Of a stretch of DNA of 64,000 nt, positions 27,371 to 35,702 are shown one piece after another; the first letter of the stretch is position 1, and every line of letters starts with the position of its first letter. The stretch spans positions 5,084,001-5,148,000 of the forward strand of contig NZ_CP018047.1 in assembly GCF_002009175.1 (NCBI RefSeq), in the 5' to 3' direction. Both the position numbers and the translations under genes were made by a program. Source of the DNA: Streptomyces niveus (GTDB lineage Bacteria; Actinomycetota; Actinomycetes; Streptomycetales; Streptomycetaceae). The notes below the pieces were generated by a model, which saw nothing but the letters and a program-made list of their open reading frames with translations, was not told the DNA's origin and did not search any database.

Positions 27371-28686
27371 GCGGCGGATCTGTCGACATCGGGGGAGTGA
27401 CCGCCGGGGGGACCGGAGGTGTTCCGCGAGCCAGGCACAAGGCGCCGGGAGGCGCGCGGCCGGAGGCGGGGCGGACGGAGGACGCCGTGCGGCCGGCCGG
27501 CCGGGACCGCTATCTCGACCTGCTGCGCGCGATCGCGCTGGGGCGGGTGGTGATCTACCACATCTTCGGCTGGGCCTGGCTGACGATCCTGTTTCCCTCC
27601 ATGGGCGTGATGTTCGCGCTGGCGGGCTCGCTGATGGCGCGTTCGCTGAACCGGCCCTCGCTGGGCGTCATCCGGGGCCGGATGCGGCGGCTGCTGCCGC
27701 CGATGTGGGCGTTCGCGCTGGTCGTCGTGCCGGTGATGTTCGCGATGGGCTGGAAGCCGGTCAGGGAGGAGGGCCTGTGGTGGTTCCTCAAGCTGGCCAA
27801 CTATCTGTTCCCGGTCGGGGCGCCGCCGTATCCCTGGCAGAGCGGGTCGGAGGGCGGCTGGCTGGACCAGTCGTGGGCGGACCAGGCGGCCGGACCGCTC
27901 TGGTACATCCGCGCGTACCTCTGGTTCGTGCTGGCGTCGCCGCTGCTGCTGTGGGCCTTCCGCCGGGTGCCGTGGGCGACGCTGCTGGCGCCGCTCGCGC
28001 TGACGGCGGTCATCGGCACCGGTCTGGTGGAGATCCCCGGCGAGGCGGGCCTGGCGCTCACGGACTTCGCGGTCTACGGCGCGTGCTGGATCCTCGGCTT
28101 CGCGCACAACGACGGCATGTTCAAGAAGGTGCCGCGCTACATCACGGTCTCGCTGGCCGCGTTCGTCATGGCCTTCGGGATCTGGTGGGCGTCGGGGCAT
28201 CTCACCGACGAGGGCTGGAATCTGGACGAGATCCCGCTGGCCCAGGCGACCTGGTCGCTCGGGTTCTGCGCGATCCTGCTCCAGTACTCGCCGTCGTGGC
28301 GGGAACTGCCCGGAAAGCTGGCGCAGTTCGACTCCACGATCACCCTCGCCAACAACCGCGCCGTGACGATCTATCTCTGGCACAACCTGCTGATCATGGC
28401 GACGGTGCCGATCATCGACCAACTCTGGAAGATTCCCGACATATGGAAGTACGGGGAGCAACTGGACGCCGCCTACCCGGCGTTGATGCTGGTGCTGGTC
28501 TGGCCGCTGCTGGCGGTCGCGATCCTGGCCTTCGGGTGGGTCGAGGACGTCGCGGCCAAGCGGCGGCCGAGACTCTGGCCGAACGGCTCGGGCGGGTCCG
28601 AGGGGTCCGGGCCCAGAGGGAGGAAGCCCCCTAGGTCCAGGGACTCAGCGCCGCCCGCGCACGCAGGCCCGCCAGACCGTCGCTGA
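27367..28686 (+). CDS. Acyltransferase 3 family membrane protein
   Basis: A 439-residue protein with about ten membrane helices. The segment RYLDLLRAIALGRVVIYHIFGW carries the family's N-terminal Arg and His. ATG 27367 overlaps the matB stop by four bases (ATGA), so it is translationally coupled to the polymer synthase. The family O-acetylates or O-succinylates surface glycans; modification of the Mat polymer is the natural inference, comparable with IcaC in the staphylococcal locus. Confidence 0.85.
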   Translation: MSGGSVDIGGVTAGGTGGVPRARHKAPGGARPEAGRTEDAVRPAGRDRYLDLLRAIALGRVVIYHIFGWAWLTILFPSMGVMFALAGSLMARSLNRPSLGVIRGRMRRLLPPMWAFALVVVPVMFAMGWKPVREEGLWWFLKLANYLFPVGAPPYPWQSGSEGGWLDQSWADQAAGPLWYIRAYLWFVLASPLLLWAFRRVPWATLLAPLALTAVIGTGLVEIPGEAGLALTDFAVYGACWILGFAHNDGMFKKVPRYITVSLAAFVMAFGIWWASGHLTDEGWNLDEIPLAQATWSLGFCAILLQYSPSWRELPGKLAQFDSTITLANNRAVTIYLWHNLLIMATVPIIDQLWKIPDIWKYGEQLDAAYPALMLVLVWPLLAVAILAFGWVEDVAAKRRPRLWPNGSGGSEGSGPRGRKPPRSRDSAPPAHAGPPDRR

Positions 28687-28970
28687 TCGTCGGCTGGGTA
28701 CCGCTGCCGCGCCGTACGCAGGTCAGGACCCGCCGGAAGGGCGGCGGGTCCCCGGTGACGCCGAGGGAACCGTCGTCTACACGCGGTGCGCCTGAGGGCG
28801 GGTGCGGGTCTGGCTGGAGCCGTGCGGGGGCGGTGGGGCGAGGCTGGTGGTGGGCGCTAACAGTGTCATGTACGCACCAAAAGCGGAGTGCCACGCGGGT
28901 CCGTGAGATGGCCGGCGGCGGCGAGAAACAAGATCGGGACCCCCTTCCGCTTTCCCGCCGCGGAGGGGGA

Positions 28971-29153
28971 TTCTCGTTCCCGTCCGGCCGGTACCCGACC
29001 GCCGACGCCCTGCGTTTCGAGTGGCTGCTCCCCGGCCACGGCGACCGCAGGCACCTGCCCGCCGCCGAGGCGTGGCGGCGTATGCAGGCCCTGGCGACCC
29101 GCACCGCCACGCTGCGGCCTCGGCCGGTCGACTTCACGGCGACGCGCTGGTGA
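28971..29153 (+). pseudogene. C-terminal remnant of a metallo-beta-lactamase-fold hydrolase
   Basis: The segment FSFPSGRYPTADALRFEWLL followed by PGHGDRR ends RPRPVDFTATRW and TGA. FEWLLPGHG is the late His region of MBL-fold hydrolases and is preceded in the family by about 200 residues, which are missing here. The 300 bases upstream contain no related frame. It is a decayed gene without a start. Confidence 0.6.
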
Positions 29154-29165
29154 CGACGTTCGTGC

Positions 29166-29582
29166 TCAGTGAGGGATTTCGTGGATACGGCGTTCACGCA
29201 GGTCGGGCAGGAGCGAGGCGGCGGACCTGAAATCGTTGTCGTCGTGCAGGACGATCACGTCGCGGTGCGCCGCTGTCGCGCAGATCAGCCAGTCGGTCAC
29301 CGAGAGAGCCTGATGCCGGCCTCGCTGAGCCAGCCGGTACTGGGCGGTCTCGATCCAGGGCCAGGGATTCTTCGGTACCGGGACGTCGGGGTGCAGCTCG
29401 GCGAACATGTCCGTCATGCGGTCGTACTCGTCGACGTGCCGTGCGGACCGCTTGAACTCCACCCGCTGCGGCTGGCAGGACCCGACCGCCCCGCCGCTGA
29501 TCGCCTCGCTCCAGGGAGCGCGCAGTTCCTTGTCGCGAAGGATCCGCCACACGGCGGACGAATCGATCAGATAGCGAATCAC
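29166..29582 (-). CDS. vapC: VapC-like PIN-domain toxin
   Basis: A 138-residue PIN-domain ribonuclease. The acidic residues of the active site are visible: D in YLIDSSAVW, E in QRVEFKRS, D in SVTDWLICATAA, and DD in VLHDDNDFR. The start is GTG 29582, which overlaps the antitoxin stop (GTGA); the longer frame beyond it lies inside the antitoxin gene. In type II systems VapC cleaves RNA unless held by VapB. It appears intact. Confidence 0.88.
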   Translation of the reverse strand: MIRYLIDSSAVWRILRDKELRAPWSEAISGGAVGSCQPQRVEFKRSARHVDEYDRMTDMFAELHPDVPVPKNPWPWIETAQYRLAQRGRHQALSVTDWLICATAAHRDVIVLHDDNDFRSAASLLPDLRERRIHEIPH

Positions 29583-29800
29583 CGCCCGCCCCGCTTCTCG
29601 GAGGCACGCTGCCGCTCCCACGACTCGTAGTCCCAGCCCTCGGCGAGCGAGGCGTACTCCTCCAGCGCCGCGATGCGACGGTGCCGGGCGGTGAACTCGC
29701 GCAGAGCGGTGTTCACCGCTTCCTTCTTCGTCCTTATGCCGGACACGCGCATCGCGGCGGCCAGCGCTTCGTCATCGAGGTCGATCGTCGTCAGGCTCAC
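29579..29800 (-). CDS. vapB: VapB-like antitoxin
   Basis: A 73-residue antitoxin. SLTTIDLDDEALAAAMRVSG is a beta strand followed by the first helix of a DNA-binding ribbon fold, IRTKKEAVNTALREF is the second helix, and the acidic/aromatic end (EGWDYESWERQRASEK) is the toxin-binding tail. GTG 29800 is preceded by AAGGAG at good spacing; the frame upstream has no conserved content. It precedes and overlaps vapC, so the pair is one operon, presumably autorepressed. Confidence 0.88.
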   Translation of the reverse strand: MSLTTIDLDDEALAAAMRVSGIRTKKEAVNTALREFTARHRRIAALEEYASLAEGWDYESWERQRASEKRGGR

Positions 29801-29812
29801 CGGGACTCCTTC

Positions 29813-29826
29813 TTGTTTATGAACAA
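29813..29826 (-). promoter_or_regulatory. Candidate VapB operator
   Basis: TTGTT-TATG-AACAA is a perfect 5-base dyad just before the ribosome site of vapB, where antitoxins normally bind their own promoter. Confidence 0.45.
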
Positions 29827-29909
29827 CAGCATCCATCAACAGAGTAGCCAACGGCTCACAGCCCTGCCCGCCCCCCGGTGAGACCAAGGTTGCGCGCCGG
29901 TCATCTCGG

Positions 29910-29925
29910 AGCACCCCGGTGAAAC
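29910..29925 (+). promoter_or_regulatory. Possible GlnR-type site before narK
   Basis: AGCAC-N6-GAAAC resembles the gTnAC-N6-GaAAC half-pattern of GlnR boxes. One poor copy only; nitrate-transport promoters are known GlnR targets in Streptomyces. Confidence 0.3.
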
Positions 29926-29977
29926 GCGCCGTCCCTACCGTCAGGGGTCACCGAACCGCACCGTCAGTGGAGGCGCG

Positions 29978-31384
29978 ATGACTGGCCCGACGATCACCGA
30001 TCCGGCACCCGGCGCCGGACGGGGGCGATGGATCGAGCACTGGGATCCCGAGGACGCCGACTTCTGGGAGCGGACGGGGCGCAGGACCGCCCGGCGCAAT
30101 CTGCTCTTCTCCGTGCTCTCCGAGCACATCGGGTTCTCCATCTGGACCCTCTGGTCCGTGATGGTCCTGTTCATGGGGCCCGAGTACGGGATCGACCCGG
30201 CCGGGAAGTTCTTCCTCATCGGCACGGCCACCTTCGTCGGCGCCCTCGTGCGGATCCCGTACACCTTCGCCGTCGCCCGCTTCGGCGGCCGCAACTGGAC
30301 CGTCGTCAGCGCGCTGCTCCTGCTCCTGCCGACCGGCGCCGCCTACGCGGTGATGGAGCCGGGGACCTCGTACAGCACCTTCATGGCCGTCGCCGCGCTC
30401 ACCGGGCTCGGCGGCGGCAACTTCGCCTCCTCCATGACCAACATCAACTCCTTCTTCCCGCTGCGCGAGAAGGGCTGGGCGCTCGGCCTCAACGCCGGCG
30501 GCGGCAACATCGGCGTGCCGGTCGTGCAGCTCGTCGGGCTGCTGGTGATCGGGACGGCGGGCGCCACGCACCCCCGGATCGTGCTCGGGGTCTACCTCCC
30601 GCTGATCGTCGCCGCCGCCGTCTGCGCCGCGCTGTTCATGGACAACCTGGCCCCGGTGAAGAACGACACCGGGGCGGCGAAGGAAGCCGTACGCGACCGG
30701 CACACCTGGATCATGGCGGTGCTGTACATCGGGACGTTCGGCTCCTTCATCGGCTACAGCTTCGCCTTCGGCCTGGTGCTCCAGACCCAGTTCGGGCGTA
30801 CGCCCCTGGAGGCCGCCTCGCTCACGTTCGCCGGTCCGCTGCTCGGCTCGCTGATACGGCCGGTCGGCGGCAGGCTCGCCGACCGGCACGGCGGCGCCCG
30901 CATCACCCTGTGGAACTTCGGGGGGATGGCGGCGGCCACCGTCGTGGTGATCTTCGCCTCGGTGACCGGGTCGCTGCCCGTCTTCCTCGTCGGCTTCGCC
31001 GCGCTGTTCCTGCTCAGCGGACTCGGCAACGGTTCGACGTACAAGATGATCCCGGGCATCTTCCAGACGAAGGCGCTGGCTCGGGGGATGACGGGGGAGG
31101 ACGCCGCCCGGTACGGGCGCAGGCTCTCCGGCGCCTCCATGGGGCTGATCGGGGCCGTCGGCGCACTCGGCGGGCTCGGGGTCAATCTCGCCTTCCGGCA
31201 GTCCTTCCAGCAGGAGTCCGGCACGGGCACCGCCGCGTTCGTCGCCTTCCTCGGCTTCTACGCCGTGTGCTCGGCGCTCACCTGGGCGGTATACCTTCGG
31301 AAGCAGGCGGCCCGACCGGCGACGGAGGCGGAGACGGGGGCCGGCGCCGATGTGAGCCGCAGGCTCGACTACGCAGAGGTATGA
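29978..31384 (+). CDS. narK: Nitrate/nitrite transporter NarK
   Basis: A 468-residue MFS protein of the nitrate-nitrite porter family. The two Gly-rich nitrate signatures are present: GGGNFASSMTNINSFFP in the fifth helix region and LSGLGNGSTYKMIPG later. The conserved Arg of the substrate site fits VRIPYTFAVARFGGR. GTGGAGG precedes ATG 29978. The regulator nnaR follows by 115 bases in the same direction, as in S. coelicolor from memory. Confidence 0.92.
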   Translation: MTGPTITDPAPGAGRGRWIEHWDPEDADFWERTGRRTARRNLLFSVLSEHIGFSIWTLWSVMVLFMGPEYGIDPAGKFFLIGTATFVGALVRIPYTFAVARFGGRNWTVVSALLLLLPTGAAYAVMEPGTSYSTFMAVAALTGLGGGNFASSMTNINSFFPLREKGWALGLNAGGGNIGVPVVQLVGLLVIGTAGATHPRIVLGVYLPLIVAAAVCAALFMDNLAPVKNDTGAAKEAVRDRHTWIMAVLYIGTFGSFIGYSFAFGLVLQTQFGRTPLEAASLTFAGPLLGSLIRPVGGRLADRHGGARITLWNFGGMAAATVVVIFASVTGSLPVFLVGFAALFLLSGLGNGSTYKMIPGIFQTKALARGMTGEDAARYGRRLSGASMGLIGAVGALGGLGVNLAFRQSFQQESGTGTAAFVAFLGFYAVCSALTWAVYLRKQAARPATEAETGAGADVSRRLDYAEV

Positions 31385-31499
31385 GCCGGGCTCCGTGCGG
31401 GGCCCGGCCCCGGGCGCGGGCGGGCTCCGCGGGGCCGGCTCCGTGAAGCGCCCGGCTCCGCCACCGGAGCCGTACGGACGAGAGAGCGGGACGAGGACC

Positions 31500-32642
31500 A
31501 TGTCCGATCAGCAGCAGCACGGCCCACTCGCCGGATTCACGGTCGGGGTCACCGCCGCCCGGCGCGCCGACGAACTGGGGGCGCTGCTCATGCGGCGCGG
31601 CGCCGCCGTCGTGCACGCCCCCGCCCTGCGTATCGTGCCGGTCTCCGACGACGCCGAACTCCTTGAAGCCACCAAGGAGTTGATCGGCAACCCGCCCCAT
31701 GTGGTGATCGCGACGACGGCGATCGGCTTCCGCGGCTGGGTCGAGGCGGCCGACGGCTGGGGCCACGGCCAGGACCTGCTCGACTGTCTGCGCGGCACCG
31801 AACTGCTGGCGCGCGGGCCCAAGGTGAAGGGCGCGATCCGCGCCGCCGGGCTGACCGAGGAGTGGTCGCCGGACTCCGAGTCCATGGCCGAGGTGCTGGA
31901 CCGGCTGCTGACCGAGGGCGTCGACGGGCGCCGGGTCGCGCTCCAGCTCCACGGGGAGCCGCTGCCCGGCTTCGTGGAGGCGCTACGGGCCGGGGGCGCC
32001 GATGTCGTCGTCGTACCCGTCTACCGCTGGATGCCGCCCGAGGACATAGCTCCCGTCGACCGGCTCATCGACGCGACCGTCGCGCGCACCCTGGACGCCG
32101 TCACGTTCACCAGCGCGCCGGCGGCCGCCTCGCTGCTCTCCCGGGCCAACGAGCGCGGTCTGCTGGCCGACCTGGTCGAGGCCCTTCACCACGACGTGCT
32201 CGCCGTCTGCGTGGGCCCCGTCACCGCCCTGCCGCTCCAGGAGCACGGCATCGACACCGTCCAGCCCGAACGCTTCCGCCTCGGCCCGCTCGTCCAGGTG
32301 CTCTGCCTCGAACTCCCCGGCCGCACCCGCACGTTGACGGTCGCCGGCCGCCGCTTCGAGATCCGCGGTCACGCGGTGCTGCTGGACGGCGAGCTGAGGC
32401 CCGTACCGCCCGCCGGGATGGCCCTGGTGACCGCGCTCGCCAGACGGCCCGGCTGGGTGGTCTCACGCGCCGACCTGCTGCGGGCCCTGCCCGGGGCGGG
32501 CAGCGACGAGCACGCGGTCGAGACGGCCATGGCCCGGCTCCGTGCGGCGCTCGGCGCGTCCGAACTGATCCAGACGGTCGTCAAGCGCGGCTACCGGCTG
32601 GCGCTGGACCCGGCCGCGGGCACGAAGTACGGGGGCGCCTGA
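31500..32642 (+). CDS. nnaR: HemD-like / winged-helix nitrate regulator NnaR
   Basis: A 380-residue fusion. Residues ~10-255 form a uroporphyrinogen-III synthase fold (GFTVGVTAARRADELG, then VVIATTAIGF, DAVTFTSAPAAASLL, CVGPVT), and residues ~280-370 an OmpR/PhoB-type DNA-binding domain (GMALVTALARRPGWVVSRAD, then VETAMARLRAALG and VKRGYRL). This is the architecture of NnaR, described in S. coelicolor as a co-regulator of nitrate assimilation with GlnR. The HemD fold may sense a tetrapyrrole or nitrite-related ligand. ATG 31500 has GGAC just upstream only. Confidence 0.9.
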   Translation: MSDQQQHGPLAGFTVGVTAARRADELGALLMRRGAAVVHAPALRIVPVSDDAELLEATKELIGNPPHVVIATTAIGFRGWVEAADGWGHGQDLLDCLRGTELLARGPKVKGAIRAAGLTEEWSPDSESMAEVLDRLLTEGVDGRRVALQLHGEPLPGFVEALRAGGADVVVVPVYRWMPPEDIAPVDRLIDATVARTLDAVTFTSAPAAASLLSRANERGLLADLVEALHHDVLAVCVGPVTALPLQEHGIDTVQPERFRLGPLVQVLCLELPGRTRTLTVAGRRFEIRGHAVLLDGELRPVPPAGMALVTALARRPGWVVSRADLLRALPGAGSDEHAVETAMARLRAALGASELIQTVVKRGYRLALDPAAGTKYGGA

Positions 32643-32721
32643 ACAGTGCGAAGTGACCGTCCGTCGATCACGGTGAACATCTGGGTATCCGAACCGGAAC
32701 CTGGGCGTCTATTTTAATCGG

Positions 32722-33249
32722 ATGGTCAACGACTCCCTTCCGTTCCGGCCCGCGCGAGCGGAAGACGCCGGCCCTCTCGCCGAGGCACTTCTGCGCAACA
32801 GGGACCACATGGGCCCCTGGTCTCCGTACCGCACCGCCGACTACTTCACCCCGGAGGCGCAGGCCCACCTGCTGGCCGACCCCTCCGCCCTGCGCTGGCA
32901 CTTCGTCGACGGACGGCGCGTCGTGGGTCAGGCCACGCTCTCCACCCTCGACCTCGGGCCGTTCCGCAGCGCCGGCCTCGGCTACTGGGTCGACGCCGAG
33001 TACACCGGACGCGGACTGGCCACCCGCGCCGTCGAGGAGGTGGGCCGGGCCGCCCTGGAGGATCTGGGACTGCACCGCATCGAGGCGAGCACCATGCCGT
33101 CCAACACCGGGTCGCTGCGGGTTCTGCGCAAATGCGGGTTCGACCTCATCGGGACGGCGCCGCGCTACCTGCATATCGACGGCGCGTGGCGAGACCACGA
33201 GCTCTTCCAGCGGATTCTGCACGACGGTCCGCCGAACACCGCGCCCTAA
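32722..33249 (+). CDS. GNAT acetyltransferase, RimJ/RimL type
   Basis: A 175-residue N-acetyltransferase. The acetyl-CoA loop is seen as YTGRGLATRAV, and the family end signature as RIEASTMPSNTGSLRVLRKC. It probably acetylates an N-terminal amino group or a small molecule. A TATTTT box lies 12 bases before ATG 32722 with no ribosome site, so translation is probably leaderless. It is a single-gene unit. Confidence 0.85.
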   Translation: MVNDSLPFRPARAEDAGPLAEALLRNRDHMGPWSPYRTADYFTPEAQAHLLADPSALRWHFVDGRRVVGQATLSTLDLGPFRSAGLGYWVDAEYTGRGLATRAVEEVGRAALEDLGLHRIEASTMPSNTGSLRVLRKCGFDLIGTAPRYLHIDGAWRDHELFQRILHDGPPNTAP

Positions 33250-33410
33250 GACGGTAAGAGGGTGTTCCCGGCGGCGGGGTTCCGCGTCGAGCACGTGAAT
33301 TCATGGGGCGCGGTTCAAGTGAGTGGTCCCCCGAGGGGTTCCCGGCGCGTTCCGGGGCATGCACTCTGGGGAGAACGCGGCAGGACGGTGACCGAGGCGG
33401 TGACAGGCAC

Positions 33411-34013
33411 ATGACTACGGGCGTGGGCTCGTACGAGTGGCGATTCGACTCCGGGCGCCTGTGCCTGGATCTGGTGGCCACCGGGGAACCGGCCCCGAAG
33501 GGCTTCGACGAACAGCCACGGCCCGACGGCGCCGGACTGCTCGGCCGCTGGCTCACCGGCTCCGGTCTCGTGCCCGCGGGTACCCCGCTGACCGGCGTCG
33601 ACACCGCCTGGGTCCGGCGCTTCGCGGAACTGCGCGACTGTGTCGGCCAGTTGGTGCGCGCGGAGATCGACGGGCGGTACGCGGCGGCCGCGCTGGAGCG
33701 CGTCAACACCATCGCCGCCGGAGCCCCGCCCGGTATCAGGGCCGTACGGGAACCGGGCGGCGGCCTCGTCCGGACGCTGAGCGACGAGCCCGAGTGCGGC
33801 GCGCTGCTCGCGGCCGTGGCCAGGGACACCGTGGACCTGCTGACCGACCCCGTCGCCCGGGCGCGACTGCGGCAGTGCGAGGGCGACAGCTGCCGCCGCG
33901 TCTATCTGGACACCTCGCGCGGGCGCCGCCGCCGCTGGTGCTCCAGCGAGGTGTGCGGCAACAGGGAACGGGTCGCCCGCCACCGCCGCCGCGCCGCGAC
34001 CACCCGCGCCTGA
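33411..34013 (+). CDS. CGNR zinc-finger protein (ABATE domain)
   Basis: A 200-residue putative stress regulator. The N-terminal ABATE-type region includes GRLCLDLVATGEP. The C-terminal zinc finger runs CEGDSCRRVYLDTSRG and then WCSSEVCGNRERVARHR, with four Cys and the naming CGNR motif. The family is thought to be transcriptional regulators; targets unknown. ATG 33411 has no strong ribosome site; GAGGCGGTGACAGGCAC precedes it. Confidence 0.85.
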   Translation: MTTGVGSYEWRFDSGRLCLDLVATGEPAPKGFDEQPRPDGAGLLGRWLTGSGLVPAGTPLTGVDTAWVRRFAELRDCVGQLVRAEIDGRYAAAALERVNTIAAGAPPGIRAVREPGGGLVRTLSDEPECGALLAAVARDTVDLLTDPVARARLRQCEGDSCRRVYLDTSRGRRRRWCSSEVCGNRERVARHRRRAATTRA

Positions 34014-34019
34014 GAACCT

Positions 34020-34045
34020 GGGCGGTTTGCCGCGCGGAGCCGCCC
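34020..34045 (+). terminator. Weak hairpin after the CGNR gene
   Basis: GGGCGG and CCGCCC pair around a 14-base loop seven bases after the stop. No T-run. Confidence 0.35.
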
Positions 34046-34067
34046 CTCCCCACCCCCGTAAAAGATC

Positions 34068-34096
34068 TTGAAAGATTTCCGCTGCGCCGTTGAGTA
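34068..34096 (+). promoter_or_regulatory. Candidate promoter of sigU
   Basis: TTGAAA and TGAGTA with a 17-base spacer lie in the only AT-rich stretch before the sigma gene. AAAGAT is repeated at 34061 and 34071. Confidence 0.3.
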
Positions 34097-34172
34097 CATC
34101 TCCCCACCGGTCCGTAAGTCACCAGTGATGGGAACAAGCAGCCATCTCAAGGTCTCGACCCGGGAGGTTCAG

Positions 34173-34760
34173 GTGCGCAAGGATGCGGCCGTGGCCGACG
34201 ACCGACCTCACCGGGCCCGGCACCGGAGTGAGGCACAGCGCACCAACATCTCCGTTCCCGACGAGGAGTTGATGCGCGCCCTCTACCGGGAACATGCCGG
34301 TCCCCTGCTCGCCTACGTCCTGCGCCTCGTCGCGGGCGACCGCCAACGGGCCGAGGATGTCGTACAGGAGACGCTCATCCGTGCCTGGAAGAACGCCGGT
34401 CAGCTCAACCGGGCGACCGGCTCTGTCCGCCCCTGGCTGGTGACGGTCGCCCGACGCATCGTCATCGACGGTCACCGCAGCCGGCAGGCCCGGCCGCAGG
34501 AGGTCGACCCGTCGCCGCTGGAGGTCATGCCCGCGGAGGACGAGATCGACAAGGCGTTGTGGCTGATGACGCTCTCTGATGCCCTCGATGATTTGACCCC
34601 CGCCCACCGGGAAGTTCTGGTGGAGACGTACTTCAAGGGACGCACGGTCAACGAGGCCGCCGAGACGCTCGGCATACCCAGTGGGACCGTGCGGTCGCGT
34701 GTGTTCTACGCACTGCGTTCCATGAAGCTCGCGCTGGAGGAAAGGGGGGTCTCGGCATGA
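34173..34760 (+). CDS. sigU: ECF-type RNA polymerase sigma factor SigU-like
   Basis: A 195-residue sigma factor with region 2 (MRALYREHAGPLLAYVLRLV, then AEDVVQETLIRAWKN) and region 4 (LTPAHREVLVETYFKGRTVN, then GIPSGTVRSRVFYALRSMK, a helix-turn-helix). It directs core polymerase to its own regulon until held by the anti-sigma factor encoded next. Two in-frame ATGs lie upstream (34068, 34128), but GTG 34173 is chosen because GGGAGG sits at the ideal distance. The ATGA overlap with the anti-sigma gene and position match S. coelicolor sigU-rsuA as I recall. Confidence 0.88.
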   Translation: MRKDAAVADDRPHRARHRSEAQRTNISVPDEELMRALYREHAGPLLAYVLRLVAGDRQRAEDVVQETLIRAWKNAGQLNRATGSVRPWLVTVARRIVIDGHRSRQARPQEVDPSPLEVMPAEDEIDKALWLMTLSDALDDLTPAHREVLVETYFKGRTVNEAAETLGIPSGTVRSRVFYALRSMKLALEERGVSA

Positions 34761-35641
34761 CAACGTACGAGCAGTCCGGGCAGGGCGACGGCACGACCGC
34801 GCACGACGCGGCGGCGGCGTACGCGCTCGGCATCCTGGACGAAGCCGACGCCACCGCCTTCGAGGCGCACCTGGCGGGCTGCCACATCTGCGCGCTCCAT
34901 CTGGAGGAGTTCGCGGGGATGGAGCCGATGCTGGCCATGCTGGCGGACAACCCGGACCCGTTCGGACAGTCGTCCCCCTTCGGCCGGTCCGACCCCTTCG
35001 CCCAGCCGGCCGCGTCCGGCGCAACCGCCTCCCCGTTCGGGCGCGCCGCCACGCCCTCGCCGCCACCGGCGCCCGCCGTCACCGTGCAGCCCAGCCCCCG
35101 GCTCCTCGACCGGCTCGTCGACGAGGTCGCGGTCAAGCGCGCCAAGCGCAGGCGCCGCTCGATGTATCTGGTCGCCGCCGCGGCGGCACTGGTCATCGGC
35201 GGACCCGCCGTCGCGGTCGTCGCCACCTCCGCCGACGGTGGCACGAGCAACCAGGCCGCCGACCCGCACCCCACCAGTCCCGCCGAGGACGCGTTCATGG
35301 AGCACATGCCGGAGAAGGTCGAGGCGACGGACCCGGTCACCAAGGTCACCGCGACCGTCGGCATGGAACGCAAGGGCTGGGGCACCCACGCGGCCCTGGA
35401 GCTGAAGAACGTCAAGGGGCCGCTCAAGTGCAGCCTCATCGCCGTGTCCAAGACCGGCGAGGAGGAGATCGTCACCTCGTGGGCCGTGCCGAAGTGGGGT
35501 TACGGCATCCCGGGGAGCACCCACGACGTGGCGAAGAACCCGCTGTACGTGCACGGCGGCTCCGCCATGGACCGTAACGACATCGACCACTTCGAGGTCC
35601 GGACATTCGACGGCAAACGTCTGGTGGAGGTCGAGGCCTGA
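34757..35641 (+). CDS. rsuA: Anti-sigma factor RsuA-like
   Basis: A 294-residue membrane protein. HLAGCHIC near residues 38-45 is the HxxxCxxC zinc motif of ZAS anti-sigma factors. A Pro/Phe-rich linker with repeated DPFG/SPFG units leads to one helix (~137-158, MYLVAAAAALVIGGPAVAVV), and the outer ~130 residues end in an RskA-like domain. The start overlaps sigU by four bases. It likely holds SigU at the membrane and releases it on an external signal through proteolysis. Confidence 0.88.
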   Translation: MTTYEQSGQGDGTTAHDAAAAYALGILDEADATAFEAHLAGCHICALHLEEFAGMEPMLAMLADNPDPFGQSSPFGRSDPFAQPAASGATASPFGRAATPSPPPAPAVTVQPSPRLLDRLVDEVAVKRAKRRRRSMYLVAAAAALVIGGPAVAVVATSADGGTSNQAADPHPTSPAEDAFMEHMPEKVEATDPVTKVTATVGMERKGWGTHAALELKNVKGPLKCSLIAVSKTGEEEIVTSWAVPKWGYGIPGSTHDVAKNPLYVHGGSAMDRNDIDHFEVRTFDGKRLVEVEA

Positions 35642-35648
35642 CATACCC

Positions 35649-35698
35649 GCCCCCTTCGCGTACGGTTGACGGCTGCCCAGTGCACGTCAGAAGGGGGC
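35649..35698 (+). promoter_or_regulatory. Dyad covering the helicase ribosome site
   Basis: GCCCCCTTC (35649-35657) is the exact complement of GAAGGGGGC (35690-35698), which contains the ribosome site for GTG 35703. In read-through mRNA from rsuA the stem would hide it. Confidence 0.45.
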
Positions 35699-35702
35699 CT
35701 CG

